NCBI RefSeq assembly: GCF_016808335.1
Contig: NC_053149.1
Coordinates: forward strand, 36,596,118-36,660,117
Direction: 5' to 3'
DNA: 64,000 nt
DNA from: Panicum virgatum
Taxonomy: Eukaryota > Streptophyta > Magnoliopsida > Poales > Poaceae
Shown here piece after piece: positions 1 to 9,691 of this stretch (within the stretch, counting starts at the first letter, position 1; each line of letters opens with the position of its first letter). The notes beneath the pieces were generated by a model. It had not been told where the DNA came from and searched no databases. It saw only the letters and a list, made by a program, of their open reading frames with translations. Made by a program: the position numbers and the translations under genes.

Positions 1-1692
1 CTGAAACTTCAGTTTTCTTACAAATAAGCCCCTAGAACTTGTTTTTAGCCCAGAAAATGCGTTTTAGCTCCGTTTTTAGCGTTCTTTATATCCACGCGAT
101 CGTTGTAACGCGTAGAACAGTATTAGACTAGTTTAGTGTGCTGTTTTTATGTATTGATGTACTGTTTCTTAGTTTTTGTTAATGTTTGCTTGTATGCTTA
201 TTTTCGTGCATTGTTTTGGCCATGTGTTCGTGAGTAGACGTTGATCCATCTGAGGAGCCCCAGTACCAGTACCAGGAGCAGCCTTCTTCCGAGCACTTTG
301 AGCAGCAGCCAGAGCAGTACGAGGAAGGCAAGTATAACATGAACAACCTATCACTTTTAATTACAATTTCATACTGCATTTTAATACTGTATGCCTTTAA
401 GGATTTCCTAGCCAGTTTATATCCTTTATATATACCTTGGGATGCATTTTGGTTAGTTGTGCTAGGTTGCTGCGCTATAACACACTCTGGTCCTTTTTAA
501 TTAAATTGATTAATGTTTTACTTGAACTTAATTCTGAGAGTGGCACTCTGTGTGGCTTGAGTGGCTCACTTCTCGTTAAAAGATGTTTTTTTTAGAAACA
601 TGGTTTAGGGGGCCAGCACGGTGCTTACTGCCTGGTTGGCCACTCTCCATAAGGACCGGTTCATAGAGCGACAACCTGGGACAACAGCGCTACCACAAGG
701 CTAGAATGGGATAGACTTGGCGTAATAATTAGATCTTTTTGGTTTGGAGTAACTTACCTGCGGGGCAAGAGTAGTAAGCTTCAATGGTCCCTGCTCCTCC
801 GGCTTGGTCTGTGCTTGGATTGCGCTCCTGTGCTTGTACCCCCGGAGGTGGGCCCCATCGTCGCCGACCTAACTCTCGCGGTTACGCCTTACCAACGAGA
901 TTCTTTTTAAAGGCCTCGTAGTGAGTCGCTAGTCATCTCACCTAAGGAAGTGTGATGAACAACTGGCGTAGCTCACGACTTGTGGGTAAAGATGTGCAAC
1001 CTCTGCAGAGTGTAAAACTGGTATACTAGCCGTGCTCACGGTTATGAGCGGCCCAGATCCTCCTTTTGATTAGTGAAGTTATCTCCTTCCGACGAGGGAG
1101 GTGCTTCTCGGGGTTTACCTTGGTGGCTTGGTTTTGGTATGGTTCTCAGTAGTAGTATAATTAATTCTGATTAATTACTATGTAACTGGGTTAATGGTAA
1201 TTCATCAACTCGTAGTAAATAGTTTTAATAAAATTTTGCCAACACTTAAAAGCTAATGCAGTTGAGTCAGCCAGCCTAGAGCCTCATAGTTTGTGTTATA
1301 CTTGTTGAGTACAAGTTGTGTACTCACTCTTGCCTCTTCTCTACTTTTTTCCTCTTGGCTACGCTACTGCTGCTCAGTTCCTGCCGACACGAGGGAGTTC
1401 GTCCAGCGCTACCCGGACTACGAGGACTTCTAGGTGCTTCGTCTCCCAGTCGACGTCCCTGTGGCGCCCTGCTTCAGCTTCGGAGAGCTTTTACCGTATT
1501 TTTGTACTTCGCTTCCGCTGTATCAGACATTTTGTCATTATTGTAATAAATAACATTCGTATTCGCTTTATTATATCTTTTTACGTGATATGTGCTATGA
1601 TATACTGTTCATTCTGTTGTATATACGTGTGACTTGATCCTGGCACGTATATGATTGCTCGGTTTATGTTCTTTTATAAACCGGGTGTTACA
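1..1692 (+). mobile_element. Partial LTR of a Tekay/Del-like Gypsy retrotransposon (subfamily B), 3' part
   Basis: This segment matches, in opposite orientation, the LTRs at 38090-41980, 30723-34347 and 45167-48776, and is closest to the 38090 copy. Its right end is the LTR terminus GGGTGTTACA. No primer-binding site follows position 1692, so it is a 3' LTR or solo LTR of a plus-strand element whose remainder lies left of the window. Family assignment is by homology to the element at 30.7-48.8 kb, which encodes a chromodomain integrase. Seen: terminus and repeat identity. Inferred: 3' or solo status. Confidence 0.85.
238..1433 (+). other. LTR-embedded candidate spliced reading frame, copy 1
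   Basis: A 90-nt open segment at 238-327 follows an acceptor-like GTAG and ends at AAG|GCAAGT, a strong GC-type 5' splice-site match. A gap at 328-1377 ends in a pyrimidine-rich tract and CTGCTCAG. The reading frame resumes at 1378 in the phase required by the first segment and stops with TAG at 1431-1433. The first segment encodes an acidic, Gln/Tyr-rich peptide (contains SEEPQYQYQEQ); the second encodes VPADTREFVQRYPDYEDF. There is no Met in the first segment and an upstream exon was not found. The same layout recurs in three other LTRs here. Function is unknown. Confidence 0.45.
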
Positions 1693-1875
1693 GAGTGAGA
1701 AAATTTTTGTTCTTGAATCATCGAAGTGGGCATGCATTCCCGCTTCTCTTCAAGTCTTAGGTATCTACATACCATGCTCCCCCAGATTTTGCCATCTTTT
1801 GTAAATATGGCATATCAGTAAATCTCTTTATTTGGGTTCCATCTGTTAAAAATTATATATATGCTCTGATACCAA
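1693..1875 (-). mobile_element. Internal remnant and primer-binding site of a Copia-type LTR element
   Basis: Immediately inside the LTR at 1876-2324, positions 1863-1875 read on the minus strand as TTGGTATCAGAGC, the standard plant primer-binding site matching initiator tRNA-Met. The remaining ~180 bp are non-coding leader. The element then stops abruptly at the Gypsy LTR ending at 1692, so the internal region was cut off by that insertion or by a deletion. Superfamily is inferred from LTR size and termini because no coding domain survives. Confidence 0.7.
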
Positions 1876-2324
1876 TGTGAAACTTTAGGATCACCAGTGA
1901 ATAGATCATTTGGGGTTTCTGTACAACTTTTCTCTTCACGAGTTACAATTGGTCCTAATCTAGGAAAACAAGAACACAGAGAGAGAGACGGAGAAAACCC
2001 TCGCTGCCACTGGAGCTCGATTCGGCATCTCTGGTTCGGTGGTGAGGATCCGCTCTTTGGCGGCGACGGTCGGTGCAGTGGCGACGGCGAGCCGGTGGTG
2101 CTTCCCGTCGCTTCAGCACATCCCTGATCGGCTAGGGTTTCTATCGGTGGGGCAAAGGGCGACGATCTTTGGACTGTGTGCCACTGACCCCCACCTCTTC
2201 CTTTTATATGTGTGCTGCGCGACGGGGGCCCACCAGCCTTCCATGGACTGGGCGCCCCCGATCAGGGCGCGAGTCAAGGCCCGTTTGGTCCGTTGGGCCC
2301 AAACGGTGGAGATCAACACTAACA
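1876..2324 (-). mobile_element. 5' LTR (449 bp) of a Copia-type retrotransposon
   Basis: On the minus strand the LTR begins TGTTAGTGTTGATC and ends AGTTTCACA directly before a TGGTATCAGAGC primer-binding site, so both termini (TG...CA) are visible. A TATA-like CATATAAAAG lies at 2201-2210 on the minus strand, consistent with an LTR promoter. No second LTR copy was seen in the window. Copia affiliation is inferred from the short LTR and primer-binding site. Confidence 0.75.
2201..2210 (-). promoter_or_regulatory. TATA-like element of the Copia-type LTR
   Basis: CATATAAAAG on the minus strand, about 115 bp inside the 449-bp LTR from its 5' end. The position is typical of an LTR U3 promoter. 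No transcript evidence is available. Confidence 0.4.
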
Positions 2325-3430
2325 TTCCTTGCCTGTCATGATCCACACAGGTGTATCAGTGAGATTTAAAAAGATGAAGCAAATAATAAGTATCAAATTT
2401 ATGATTGTTTTTATACTGCTAGCATTAGTGAATACAGGTGGTTACCAAAATCTGCCTCAAGACAAGAATATGTGGGAAGATATATGCATCACGGAGAGAA
2501 TTATGTGTTGTCAGAGTACCATCAACAGATCTTTGAACAAATAGAAACAGAAGGTTGTAAATATTAAAGTTTATCTTTCGAAAAATAAATATTAAAGTTT
2601 AACATTTCACGCAAGCAGAAAGATTAAAAAAGTTATTATGCATATCTGGTGTATTAGACTTTGATCACCAGTAGATTTGTTAATCAAAGATGGTGTCAGA
2701 GGCATCTATATCAGAAAACTGAAGATGTTATTATGCATATCTGCATAATTGAGTTATAACAGGAAGTGACGCTTCTGCTCATGCAGTGCCGGCTGATTCA
2801 ACCTCTCAGCTTGGTTCTTTAATGCCTACGTCTGGCCTCTAGATTTCATTTCAAAATATTCATTTAGGTGAGTCTGAACCATGTTCCGGACCATCATACC
2901 CAGTCCACATACATAACCAGAGCGTTTCATACTCATTGACGGACATTAGGAAGGAATATACCAAACATTTGCAACAACGAAAAAAGTTCTTTTCTTTGGG
3001 GAATTAATTCCATAAGGAACTACATAATCAACTTGCATATGCTGTAATCAGATTAGGCTGCACCAAAGTGAGAATTACATTTCTAAATTATACATATCAA
3101 AACAAGAAAACAGAACTTCCTAGCAGCTGGCAGACTATAGATGAAGCTGTAATGTAAAAAAATGAAAAGAACAAAAGCTATTATCAACCTTGTACTCAGG
3201 ACATTCCAGTCAGGACAGGATCGATGAGCAAGAATGTGATGATATATACAAAGAATGTGATGATATATACAAAGAACTCGAATCAAAGATCTGACCCAAC
3301 TAGCTAGATTAAGCAACCTTTCCAGCCCGTAATGCATGTCTAATTAACAGGAACCAGCTCGTCATGCACGCAAAAAGGCTTTGTTCAGAAACATTAATTA
3401 ATCCTCAGTAGAGACTAGAGAGCCTACAAA
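2325..3430. other. AT-rich non-coding stretch without a recognisable gene
   Basis: No ORF with family resemblance was found on either strand. Minor structure: a perfect 21-bp tandem duplication at 3231-3251 and 3252-3272, and a dispersed short repeat (GTTATTATGCATATCTG) near 2632 and 2729. It could be intergenic DNA or introns of a decayed gene. Confidence 0.5.
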
Positions 3431-3502
3431 GCAAAATTGCGGAGGTGCGTGTGCCCAGGTGCGTGTGCGTGCGGGGGGCGATGCGGAGGAGTGCGTACAT
3501 AC

Positions 3503-3582
3503 CGACGAAGTGGCCCCGGAGCTCAACGTCGGGTCCCTCACAGCCGCCGTAGGGCTCTCCCGACCGCGATTTTTTGCAGGAT
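3503..3582 (-). other. Candidate isolated exon of an unrecognised gene
   Basis: On the minus strand an 80-bp GC-rich open segment is bounded by CTTTTCTTGCAG upstream and GTATGT downstream, good matches to splice acceptor and donor. The open frame is Gly/Pro/Cys rich and contains DVELRGHFV. The surrounding GC-rich block (3437-3830) ends where the foldback transposon begins, so it may be the rest of a disrupted gene 5' region. I do not recognise the family. It may be a chance arrangement. Confidence 0.25.
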
Positions 3583-3830
3583 CTGCAAGAAAAGGTGTGA
3601 GGAGAGGAGAGGAGAAACCTTAGCGTGGGGGCAAGGAGATGCAGGGGGACGGGGAGAGGGGAATCACTTGATGCAAAGGAGGAGTTGGCTGCAGGAACAC
3701 CGGAGGGAGAAGCAGGTCGGAGGAGATCTAGGCGGCGGCGGCGGCGTTCTCCTCGCGGATTCGCGTGACTCGCGAGCGAGACGATGGAGGGGGAGCGCCG
3801 CCCGTTGTCTAGAGGCCGGGCCAGCTTCCA

Positions 3831-3843
3831 CGGGAAATTGGGC
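3831..3843. repeat. Left target-site duplication of the foldback element
   Basis: CGGGAAATTGGGC is repeated exactly at 4841-4853 on the other side of the foldback element. A 9-13 bp duplication fits a Mutator-like or foldback insertion. Confidence 0.75.
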
Positions 3844-4840
3844 GCGCTTTTTTCATTTTTATATTTTTTTAAAAAAATAAAATTTTAAAAATATATGCCG
3901 AATAGGGAAATTTTAAAAATGGGTGCCTATCGCCCCCTAATGGGCGACAGGGTGCATGTCGCCCATCCAATGGGCGACAGGACCTAAATGTTAAAAAAAA
4001 TATATTTAGGTCCTGGCGCCCAGGGCACATTAAACTGTGAACTTGTAAAATTGATATAAAATCGTAGAAAAATAAAAAAAATACAAACTCAACTGTTCTG
4101 GACTCTATGAAACCAGATCTACAACTTTTGTTATATAAAGTTTTTCATTTGATCAATATATCTTACTCTATTTTAAATACCAGTTTAATGCACTTTTATT
4201 TAAATCTCAAGATCCATCCTTTGGATGCATGTCATCTTTAGCCAGAGTGTTGCATATGGTGAGCATAGGCTTGTACAAAATTAGTAGGCCCAGAAAACAT
4301 TTCTAGAATAAGTTTTTAAATTAGATCTTGCAATATGTCTAGTTTAAATGGGTTATTTATCCATGCTGCTATACTGAGTATTAGAAGCCATAACTTTTAC
4401 AGTACCATTATTTTATTTCCTAAGAGCTATAAAAAAGTTTGGTAAATTTTAGATAAGCACAACTAGACCAAATGAATTATTTCATATTTTTCTAGGTACA
4501 AGAACTATTTTTTCTTGATTTAGATACATTGATCAAATGAAAAACTTTATGTAACAAAAGTTGTAGATATTATTTTATAGAATCTAGAACAGTTGAGTTT
4601 GTATTTTTCCAATTTTTCTACGATTGTATATTAATTTTACAAATTCACTGTTTAATGCACCCTAGACGCCAGGACCTAAATGTAATTTTTTTTACATTTA
4701 GGTCCTGTCGCCCACTGGATGGTGTCTCGTCGGCGTGACAGTCGCCCATTAGGGTGGCGACAGGCATTATTTTTTAAAATTTCCCTATTCGATATATATT
4801 TTTAAAATTTTATTTTTTAAAATATGAAAATGAAAAAAGG
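3844..4840. mobile_element. Foldback-type DNA transposon, ~1.0 kb, with long terminal inverted repeats
   Basis: The first ~340 bp (about 3848-4190) recur inverted in the last ~340 bp (about 4500-4838). The shared text includes the CTTTTTTCAT terminus, an AATAGGGAAATTTTAAAAA block, paired ATGGGCGAC motifs and a TTTAGGTCCTG motif. Exact 13-bp direct repeats flank it. The interior is AT-rich and non-coding. Arms this long relative to total length are typical of foldback or long-TIR Mutator-like non-autonomous elements. Part of each arm also resembles LTR DNA at about 53080-53200. Confidence 0.75.
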
Positions 4841-4853
4841 CGGGAAATTGGGC
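4841..4853. repeat. Right target-site duplication of the foldback element
   Basis: Exact second copy of the 13-bp direct repeat at 3831-3843. Confidence 0.75.
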
Positions 4854-5305
4854 TTACCCGGGCAAAAAAAAAAAACCCCACGCACAAAGCTTCCAAAAGC
4901 GTATGATGGGCTTCGTTAGGAAAAATTCCGCGTGGGCTGCCGACCTTGGAAATCGACGGGATGCCTGTGGGGATTTGGGCTTCCAAACTAAGCCTAAGCA
5001 AGGCTGAATAGTAGGTTTTTGAGCAGACCCCATACAAGTCAACGCCGCTAGTGGTGGGTCCACGTGTCAGAGGGGCCGTCCTGTTGGCTGCTGGCAGTGG
5101 GCGAGCGCGGAGGCGTTGCTACTTCGTCCGTCGCTTTTATGCAAAAGCTCGGTGCAATTCAAGTTTACCGCAACATGAGTATGATTCCTGTATTAATTAC
5201 TGCCCCCAAATGACTCTGATATTTGGGTAATTTCTAGAGCGTGACAATGGCACGGCGCGCACCCCTGCCCCGGCCTCACGCGAGAGTACTGGAACATGTC
5301 GCGCA

Positions 5306-5463
5306 TAAGGGTGATAATGGGTCATGGCTCTAGTAGTCTCTTCACAGCCCAATAAGACTTTTAAAATTTTTAGTTTAAAATTACATAAAATTAGAACCCA
5401 ATCCTTTTAAGGTCCGGTCTTTAGATTTTATAGTTCAAAATGTTAAACCCTTTACCACCTCTA
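5306..5463. mobile_element. hAT-type MITE, 158 bp
   Basis: The left end TAAGGGTGATAATGGGT pairs with the right end, which on the minus strand reads TAGAGGTGGTAAAGGGT, a typical hAT terminus (TAGRGGTG). It is flanked by 8-bp direct repeats with one mismatch: GTCGCGCA at 5298-5305 and GTCGCGCG at 5464-5471. Non-coding, so it would need a transposase in trans. Confidence 0.65.
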
Positions 5464-5700
5464 GTCGCGCGCGCAGTGCTGGCAGTCGTGGTCTCCTTCA
5501 GAAGCAGCATCCTCAGCTCCACCAAGACCTCCATCTCGCCGGCGCGCGGCTCGTAACGCTATGCTCCTGCGCAGGTCGTGGGTTAGCACCACGTCGGCGC
5601 GCAGCAGCGCGGCCTCCACCTCCATGGTCTCCCGCAGCCCGCTTCTCCACGCAGAAGGGGTCCTCCTAATCCGCGCGCACCAGCAGCGCTGCTCGCGCAC
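5464..5700 (-). pseudogene. GC-rich coding-like fragment interrupted by a MITE; family not recognised
   Basis: An open frame of 79 codons on the minus strand runs up to the MITE at 5306-5463, and GC-rich text continues on the far side (5240-5305), suggesting the MITE landed in one GC-rich unit. The predicted peptide is Ala/Arg-rich with several Cys residues and no recognisable domain. It may be the end of a decayed gene or a captured gene fragment. Nothing shows that it is expressed. Confidence 0.25.
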
Positions 5701-5710
5701 GATTTCGGAC

Positions 5711-6240
5711 AGGGATCACTTTTCTTTTTAGAAAATAAATTATTTCGCACAACTTTCCAAATTTAGAAAATTATAACTTATAAATATAATTTGCGAGTAT
5801 AATTTTTTGCACACCTTCACTGAAGCCAGATTCGTATTATAACTTTTTATGTTGTACATAACTTTTACGTATAATTTTTTCTTAATAATTTGAAATTAAT
5901 ATTTTTTAGCACAACTTTCACAGTGCATACAAAATTTAATGTGTAGTTTTCTAAAATAACTTATAGAGGATAACTTTTCAGTACAAATTGTATGAGAGAT
6001 GTTATCTAGAAGATTTCTCATACAACTTTTGTACGCACAAATTTATCATGCAACTTCTAAGCACAAGTCTGGGTATAATTTTTTAGTATGATTTCCTTAT
6101 AAAAATTGTCAAAAAAACTTTAGACATATAAAAGGTAAAAAAGGAAAAATTAGAAAAGAAAAAATTAACAACACTTATGGAACGTAAAAGAAAAACAAAA
6201 AAAATGAAAAGAAAAAATAAATATTTGTGACGTCACTCAC
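5711..6240. other. AT-rich spacer
   Basis: Very AT-rich (homopolymer A runs near 6120-6210). No ORF, repeat boundary or RNA gene was recognised. Confidence 0.5.
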
Positions 6241-6258
6241 ATGGAGGTGGGTGAAATG

Positions 6259-6719
6259 TCACGACTCACGTGGGTGCGTGGAGTCTGACGTCACGTGGAG
6301 TCCGGACTCCGGAGGGCGCGGAGACAGCTCGTCGCACGCCAGGAATGTGACGCGCGATCGCCGTAATGGAATCGCGACGCAGAAGTCTTGCCCCTGGCCC
6401 AAGCCCAGGATCAGACCGCCGTAGGACACCGTGACGGCGGCGTTCTCCCGACAGATCCTCGAGTCCATGGGGTTGTCGGCACGGAGGGCGAGGCCGAGCA
6501 GCAGCGGGTCGAGGCTGCTGGTGTCGGTCACCATGACGGAGAAGCTGGGGGACGTGTCGGCCGGTCCGCCGGTGTCGTGATGCTCGTCAGTCGTCACCCA
6601 GGTCATGGTTCCGATCACGGCAGTGATGCAGGCATGCCGCAGCAGAGCAGCACGGCGACGATGACCTCTCGCGATTTGTCGTCGGCGGCGAGCGCCTCGG
6701 TCTTGCCGGAAGCTGCCAT
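6259..6719 (-). pseudogene. LEA_2/NHL-like membrane protein gene with one frameshift
   Basis: The minus-strand ATG at 6719-6717 opens a frame with a short cytosolic leader followed by a hydrophobic segment (VIVAVLLCCG), but it stops after 33 codons. The sequel continues in another frame: ITAVIG, then a domain with SFSVMVTDTSSLDPLL and AAVTVSYGGLILG, ending at 6259. A single membrane anchor followed by a beta-rich domain with a (V)SYxG strand is the pattern of plant LEA_2 / NDR1-HIN1-like proteins. The frameshift lies near 6620-6640, inside the membrane segment. A related, more decayed copy lies at 9692-10310 on the other strand. Family placement is by motif only. Confidence 0.5.
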
Positions 6720-6861
6720 CTTGATCGAGTTCGAATCCAATGACGGGTTGAACCGCCACGATGATGGCAAAACGGGTTGGGTGTCTTCGACAAGGACCCT
6801 GTATTTGCATCGGATGCGCGCGTGCAATTTGATTGTGTTGTGACAATATATAATGGCCTGA

Positions 6862-6870
6862 TCAAGTTAT
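6862..6870. repeat. Left 9-bp target-site duplication of the Pack-MULE-like element
   Basis: TCAAGTTAT, repeated exactly at 7533-7541. Confidence 0.8.
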
Positions 6871-7532
6871 GGAGGCATCTACGGAGAGAGCCCTCTCCCT
6901 TTTAAGCATCCAGCGAGAGCCCCCATCCTCTTATCCGTTCGACTCCGCCCTCCAATCGTCAAAAAAAAAAATCAGTCGTCTTCCTCGCCCAACCATCATG
7001 TGCGCTGCCGTCCACTGCTCTGCTCCATCCGCCTGCCACCTCCCTCTGCCCCCGCCACCGACCTCCCCCTCGCCGGCATCGCGCGAGGACCGCCGCCCCC
7101 TCCCCTCCCCTCCAACCCGGCCCGCCACCACCGCTCGCCCCCGCCACCGACCCCGCGCCACCGGATGTCTTCCACCACCCGCCCGGCGGAGCCGTCGCCG
7201 CCGGCCTCGCCGCCCACAACCCGCCTCCTCCACCAGGCCGGCCGCTGCCCACGGCCATCCCTCTAAAGCCGACGGTCATGGAGCCCTCCCCACAACCCCA
7301 ACCCCAGAACCCTAACCCCGGCGGCCTCCACCACCACCCGCGGCCGGCGGCGACCACGCCGCCGACCGCCCCGCCCACCTACCGCCCGCCCGTCGCCGGA
7401 GAAGAAGGTCTAACACTGGTTTTGTTACTTTCTTATCACCCCCGTCTACTTTCTCGTGTGTGGAGATGGATGTAAGTTGGAGGGTTCTCGATTTAATCTT
7501 AAATCGAGAGGGCTCTCGGTGTAGGATTCTCG
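6871..7532. mobile_element. Pack-MULE-like element carrying GC-rich gene-derived DNA, 662 bp
   Basis: Terminal inverted repeats of ~35 bp: the left end has GGCATCTACGGAGAGAGCCC, and the right end read on the minus strand has ATCCTACACCGAGAGCCC. Exact 9-bp direct repeats flank it, the hallmark of Mutator-like elements. The interior (about 6985-7410) is strongly GC-rich and Pro/Ala-coding in several frames, unlike the flanks. Captured 5' gene ends in grass Pack-MULEs have this composition. The donor gene is not recognisable by eye, and the ORFs inside overlap on both strands, so none is called as a gene. Confidence 0.7.
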
Positions 7533-7541
7533 TCAAGTTAT
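7533..7541. repeat. Right 9-bp target-site duplication of the Pack-MULE-like element
   Basis: Exact second copy of TCAAGTTAT. Confidence 0.8.
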
Positions 7542-8150
7542 ATGTGCACCTTCCTCCCTTCCCCTGCAGAAGGGCAAATGCCTTAAAACTAACGATGGAC
7601 AGCAGAACTCTGACTGGATATGATGAGGGGCCATGCTTCCCCATCAACAATATCTGGGTGGCCACCATTTTTATGGGGGCGTCTATTTGTCGCACTTTGG
7701 GCCTGATTGTTTCCGCTTATAAGTAGATTCTAGATGAAAATAAGCAAGAATTCCACCTAAACGCCTCGATTATTTCTCGCTTACCTGGAAAGTAGCTTAC
7801 CAGCGAATCGAGAAACAACATGAATGATGATTTTCTACATTGCGGGCTCGGGGGTGCTTTTCTGAGAATCGGTAGGTCTTTTCCACGCCTACCCCGCCTC
7901 TCCCCATCTCTGCCTGACCCAGCGCCCCTCCCCACCGCCTGCCATCCCTGCTGCGCCCCGCCTTCCCCTAAAATCGGGCCGCCATGCCCTCTCCAGAGTA
8001 GATCTGCGCCGCCGCCCTGCCATCATGGACCGGAGCTGTGCCGCCGTTCCCCGATCGGAGCTGCACCGGCGGCCTTGGAACCGCCTCTCCTTGATCTGGA
8101 GCAGCGCCGCGGCATCCTAATTAGTGCCCCTGCCCCTTCGATCGCCGCCC
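7542..8150. other. Mixed intergenic stretch with a GC-rich block
   Basis: 7860-8150 is GC-rich with Pro-rich open frames but no recognisable domain. An inverted pair near 7711-7727 and 7803-7818 (TTGTTTCCGCTTATAAG and its partial complement) suggests a small MITE end, but boundaries were not resolved. Confidence 0.35.
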
Positions 8151-8154
8151 GTTC

Positions 8155-8465
8155 CTGCGACCTGGGCTTTGTTTGGTTCCGCAAGAATTCTAGCGCGCAC
8201 ACTTCCCAAAAAAAGAATCTCGCATGCATGGTGTACTAAATGAAGTCTATTTGCAAAACCTTTTTAAGGATGTGTGTAACTTTTCGCGACGAATCTAATG
8301 ATGGTAATTAATCGATGACTGGCTACAGTGATGCTACAGTACCATCATCTAATCGCGCAGTCAAAGATCGCATTAGATTATTCAGGGTCACTAGCGTGGG
8401 GATTCTGAAGTTGATTTTGTAAACTGAATTTGTTTGACACCGTAATTAGCGGTCAAAGTAACAGG
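8155..8465. mobile_element. Probable MITE or non-autonomous DNA transposon
   Basis: From TTTGTTTGGTTCC to CGTAATTAGCGGTCAAAG, the text carries an arrangement I associate with high-copy grass MITEs: GCGACGAATCTAATG, paired GCTACAGT motifs and TTAGATTATTCAGGG. This rests on recall of a common repeat and on internal inverted motifs. I could not define terminal repeats or a target-site duplication. Confidence 0.35.
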
Positions 8466-9275
8466 GGAGAAAACCACAGGGGCCTGGACTCCCTGCACCC
8501 CGGACGGAGCCGCCAGGATTGAGATTCAGTAACTTGCTCAAGCCAAGTCACTGAGCACTGTTCCGGTAACTTGCCACCTCTTGAGAGCCGTCCATTTCGT
8601 GATCGACGAACAGATCTGCGTGAACAGTACCCGTGGAACAGTATTTTGATACTGTACATGCTACAGTACTATCGACACAGTGGTTTTCCTTGTCGTTTAG
8701 CGCCAGTTTACTTTGTGACAAGTGACTGAATCCGTCTCCCGCCAGCACACCCCCCACCCGGACTCTGCCCTCCCACCCCGACCAGCGCCCCTGCATAGGA
8801 TTTGAGCTATTCTTTTTCTTGTGAAACTGTTGCAAATAGATTTTTTTATGCAGTATTCTGTTTCTTTTGTGGTAGCAAGTACAATAGATCATGACATAAG
8901 CAAGGAATAAATCGAGATCCATTTGTCTACACCAAAGATATATATATGTAGCGTAATACATGGGTATATCTTTTGGTATATTTATGATATTGATATATAT
9001 ATTTAACCTAATTATAATATAATTACGTAGTCAAGATACTTAAAAAATATAAGTCTTATTGAATTCCGCTCGTATTCAGAAAAAATGAGATATCATCAGC
9101 CTCAGGGATATTTCAGACATTTTACCACTCAACTCAGAGAATCGACTCAAAATAATCAAGATTGCCAAATACCCAGCTTATCCAGACAGCTGATTCTCCA
9201 AGCAGCTGGGTTATCTCAGAATCCTTATTCTCAGCAAAACGAGATCCAGAAAACAGAAACAAACAGGGCCTCTCC
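8466..9275. other. Intergenic stretch without a recognisable gene
   Basis: AT-rich text with TA-repeat runs near 8936-9010. No coding signature, RNA gene or bounded repeat was identified. Confidence 0.5.
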
Positions 9276-9691
9276 AGCGTCGCACCCCCGCAATCCCCTA
9301 CCTCCCTCGGCTTCGGCGCCTCCGCCGCCACCCTCCACCGCCTCCAACCCTAACCAAGTTCGCTGTCGCGCCGCCGCCGCCGCCTTCTCGCCCCCGCCGC
9401 AGACACCGCCCACCGGGGCTCCTGCCCTGCCCGGCCGGCGGCGCTCCCGCGCCGCCTTGCCTTCCGCCGGCCGAACCATCGTCGCTGCCGGTCCTCCGCC
9501 GCCCCCGGCTCCCTCTTCTACCGTCGTCGGCCATTGGAAGCCCCGGCAACCCGAAATCCTAAAGGTCCGCCGCCGCCCTCCACCACCACGGCCGCCGGCG
9601 ACCTCGCCGGCGGCTGCTCCCCCAACCTCCCACCCCCGGCCGACCACCCCCACCCCCACCCCTCTCCGGAACGCTCGTCTCCGCAAGGAAG

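Noticed and set aside
1..1692. 5' LTR with an internal region following at 1693
   Set aside because: No primer-binding site follows position 1692; the next text belongs to a minus-strand Copia-type element.
6869..7315. Pro/Ala-rich open frame as a gene
   Set aside because: GC-rich composition opens frames on both strands; the whole lies inside a terminal-repeat-bounded element and shows no domain.
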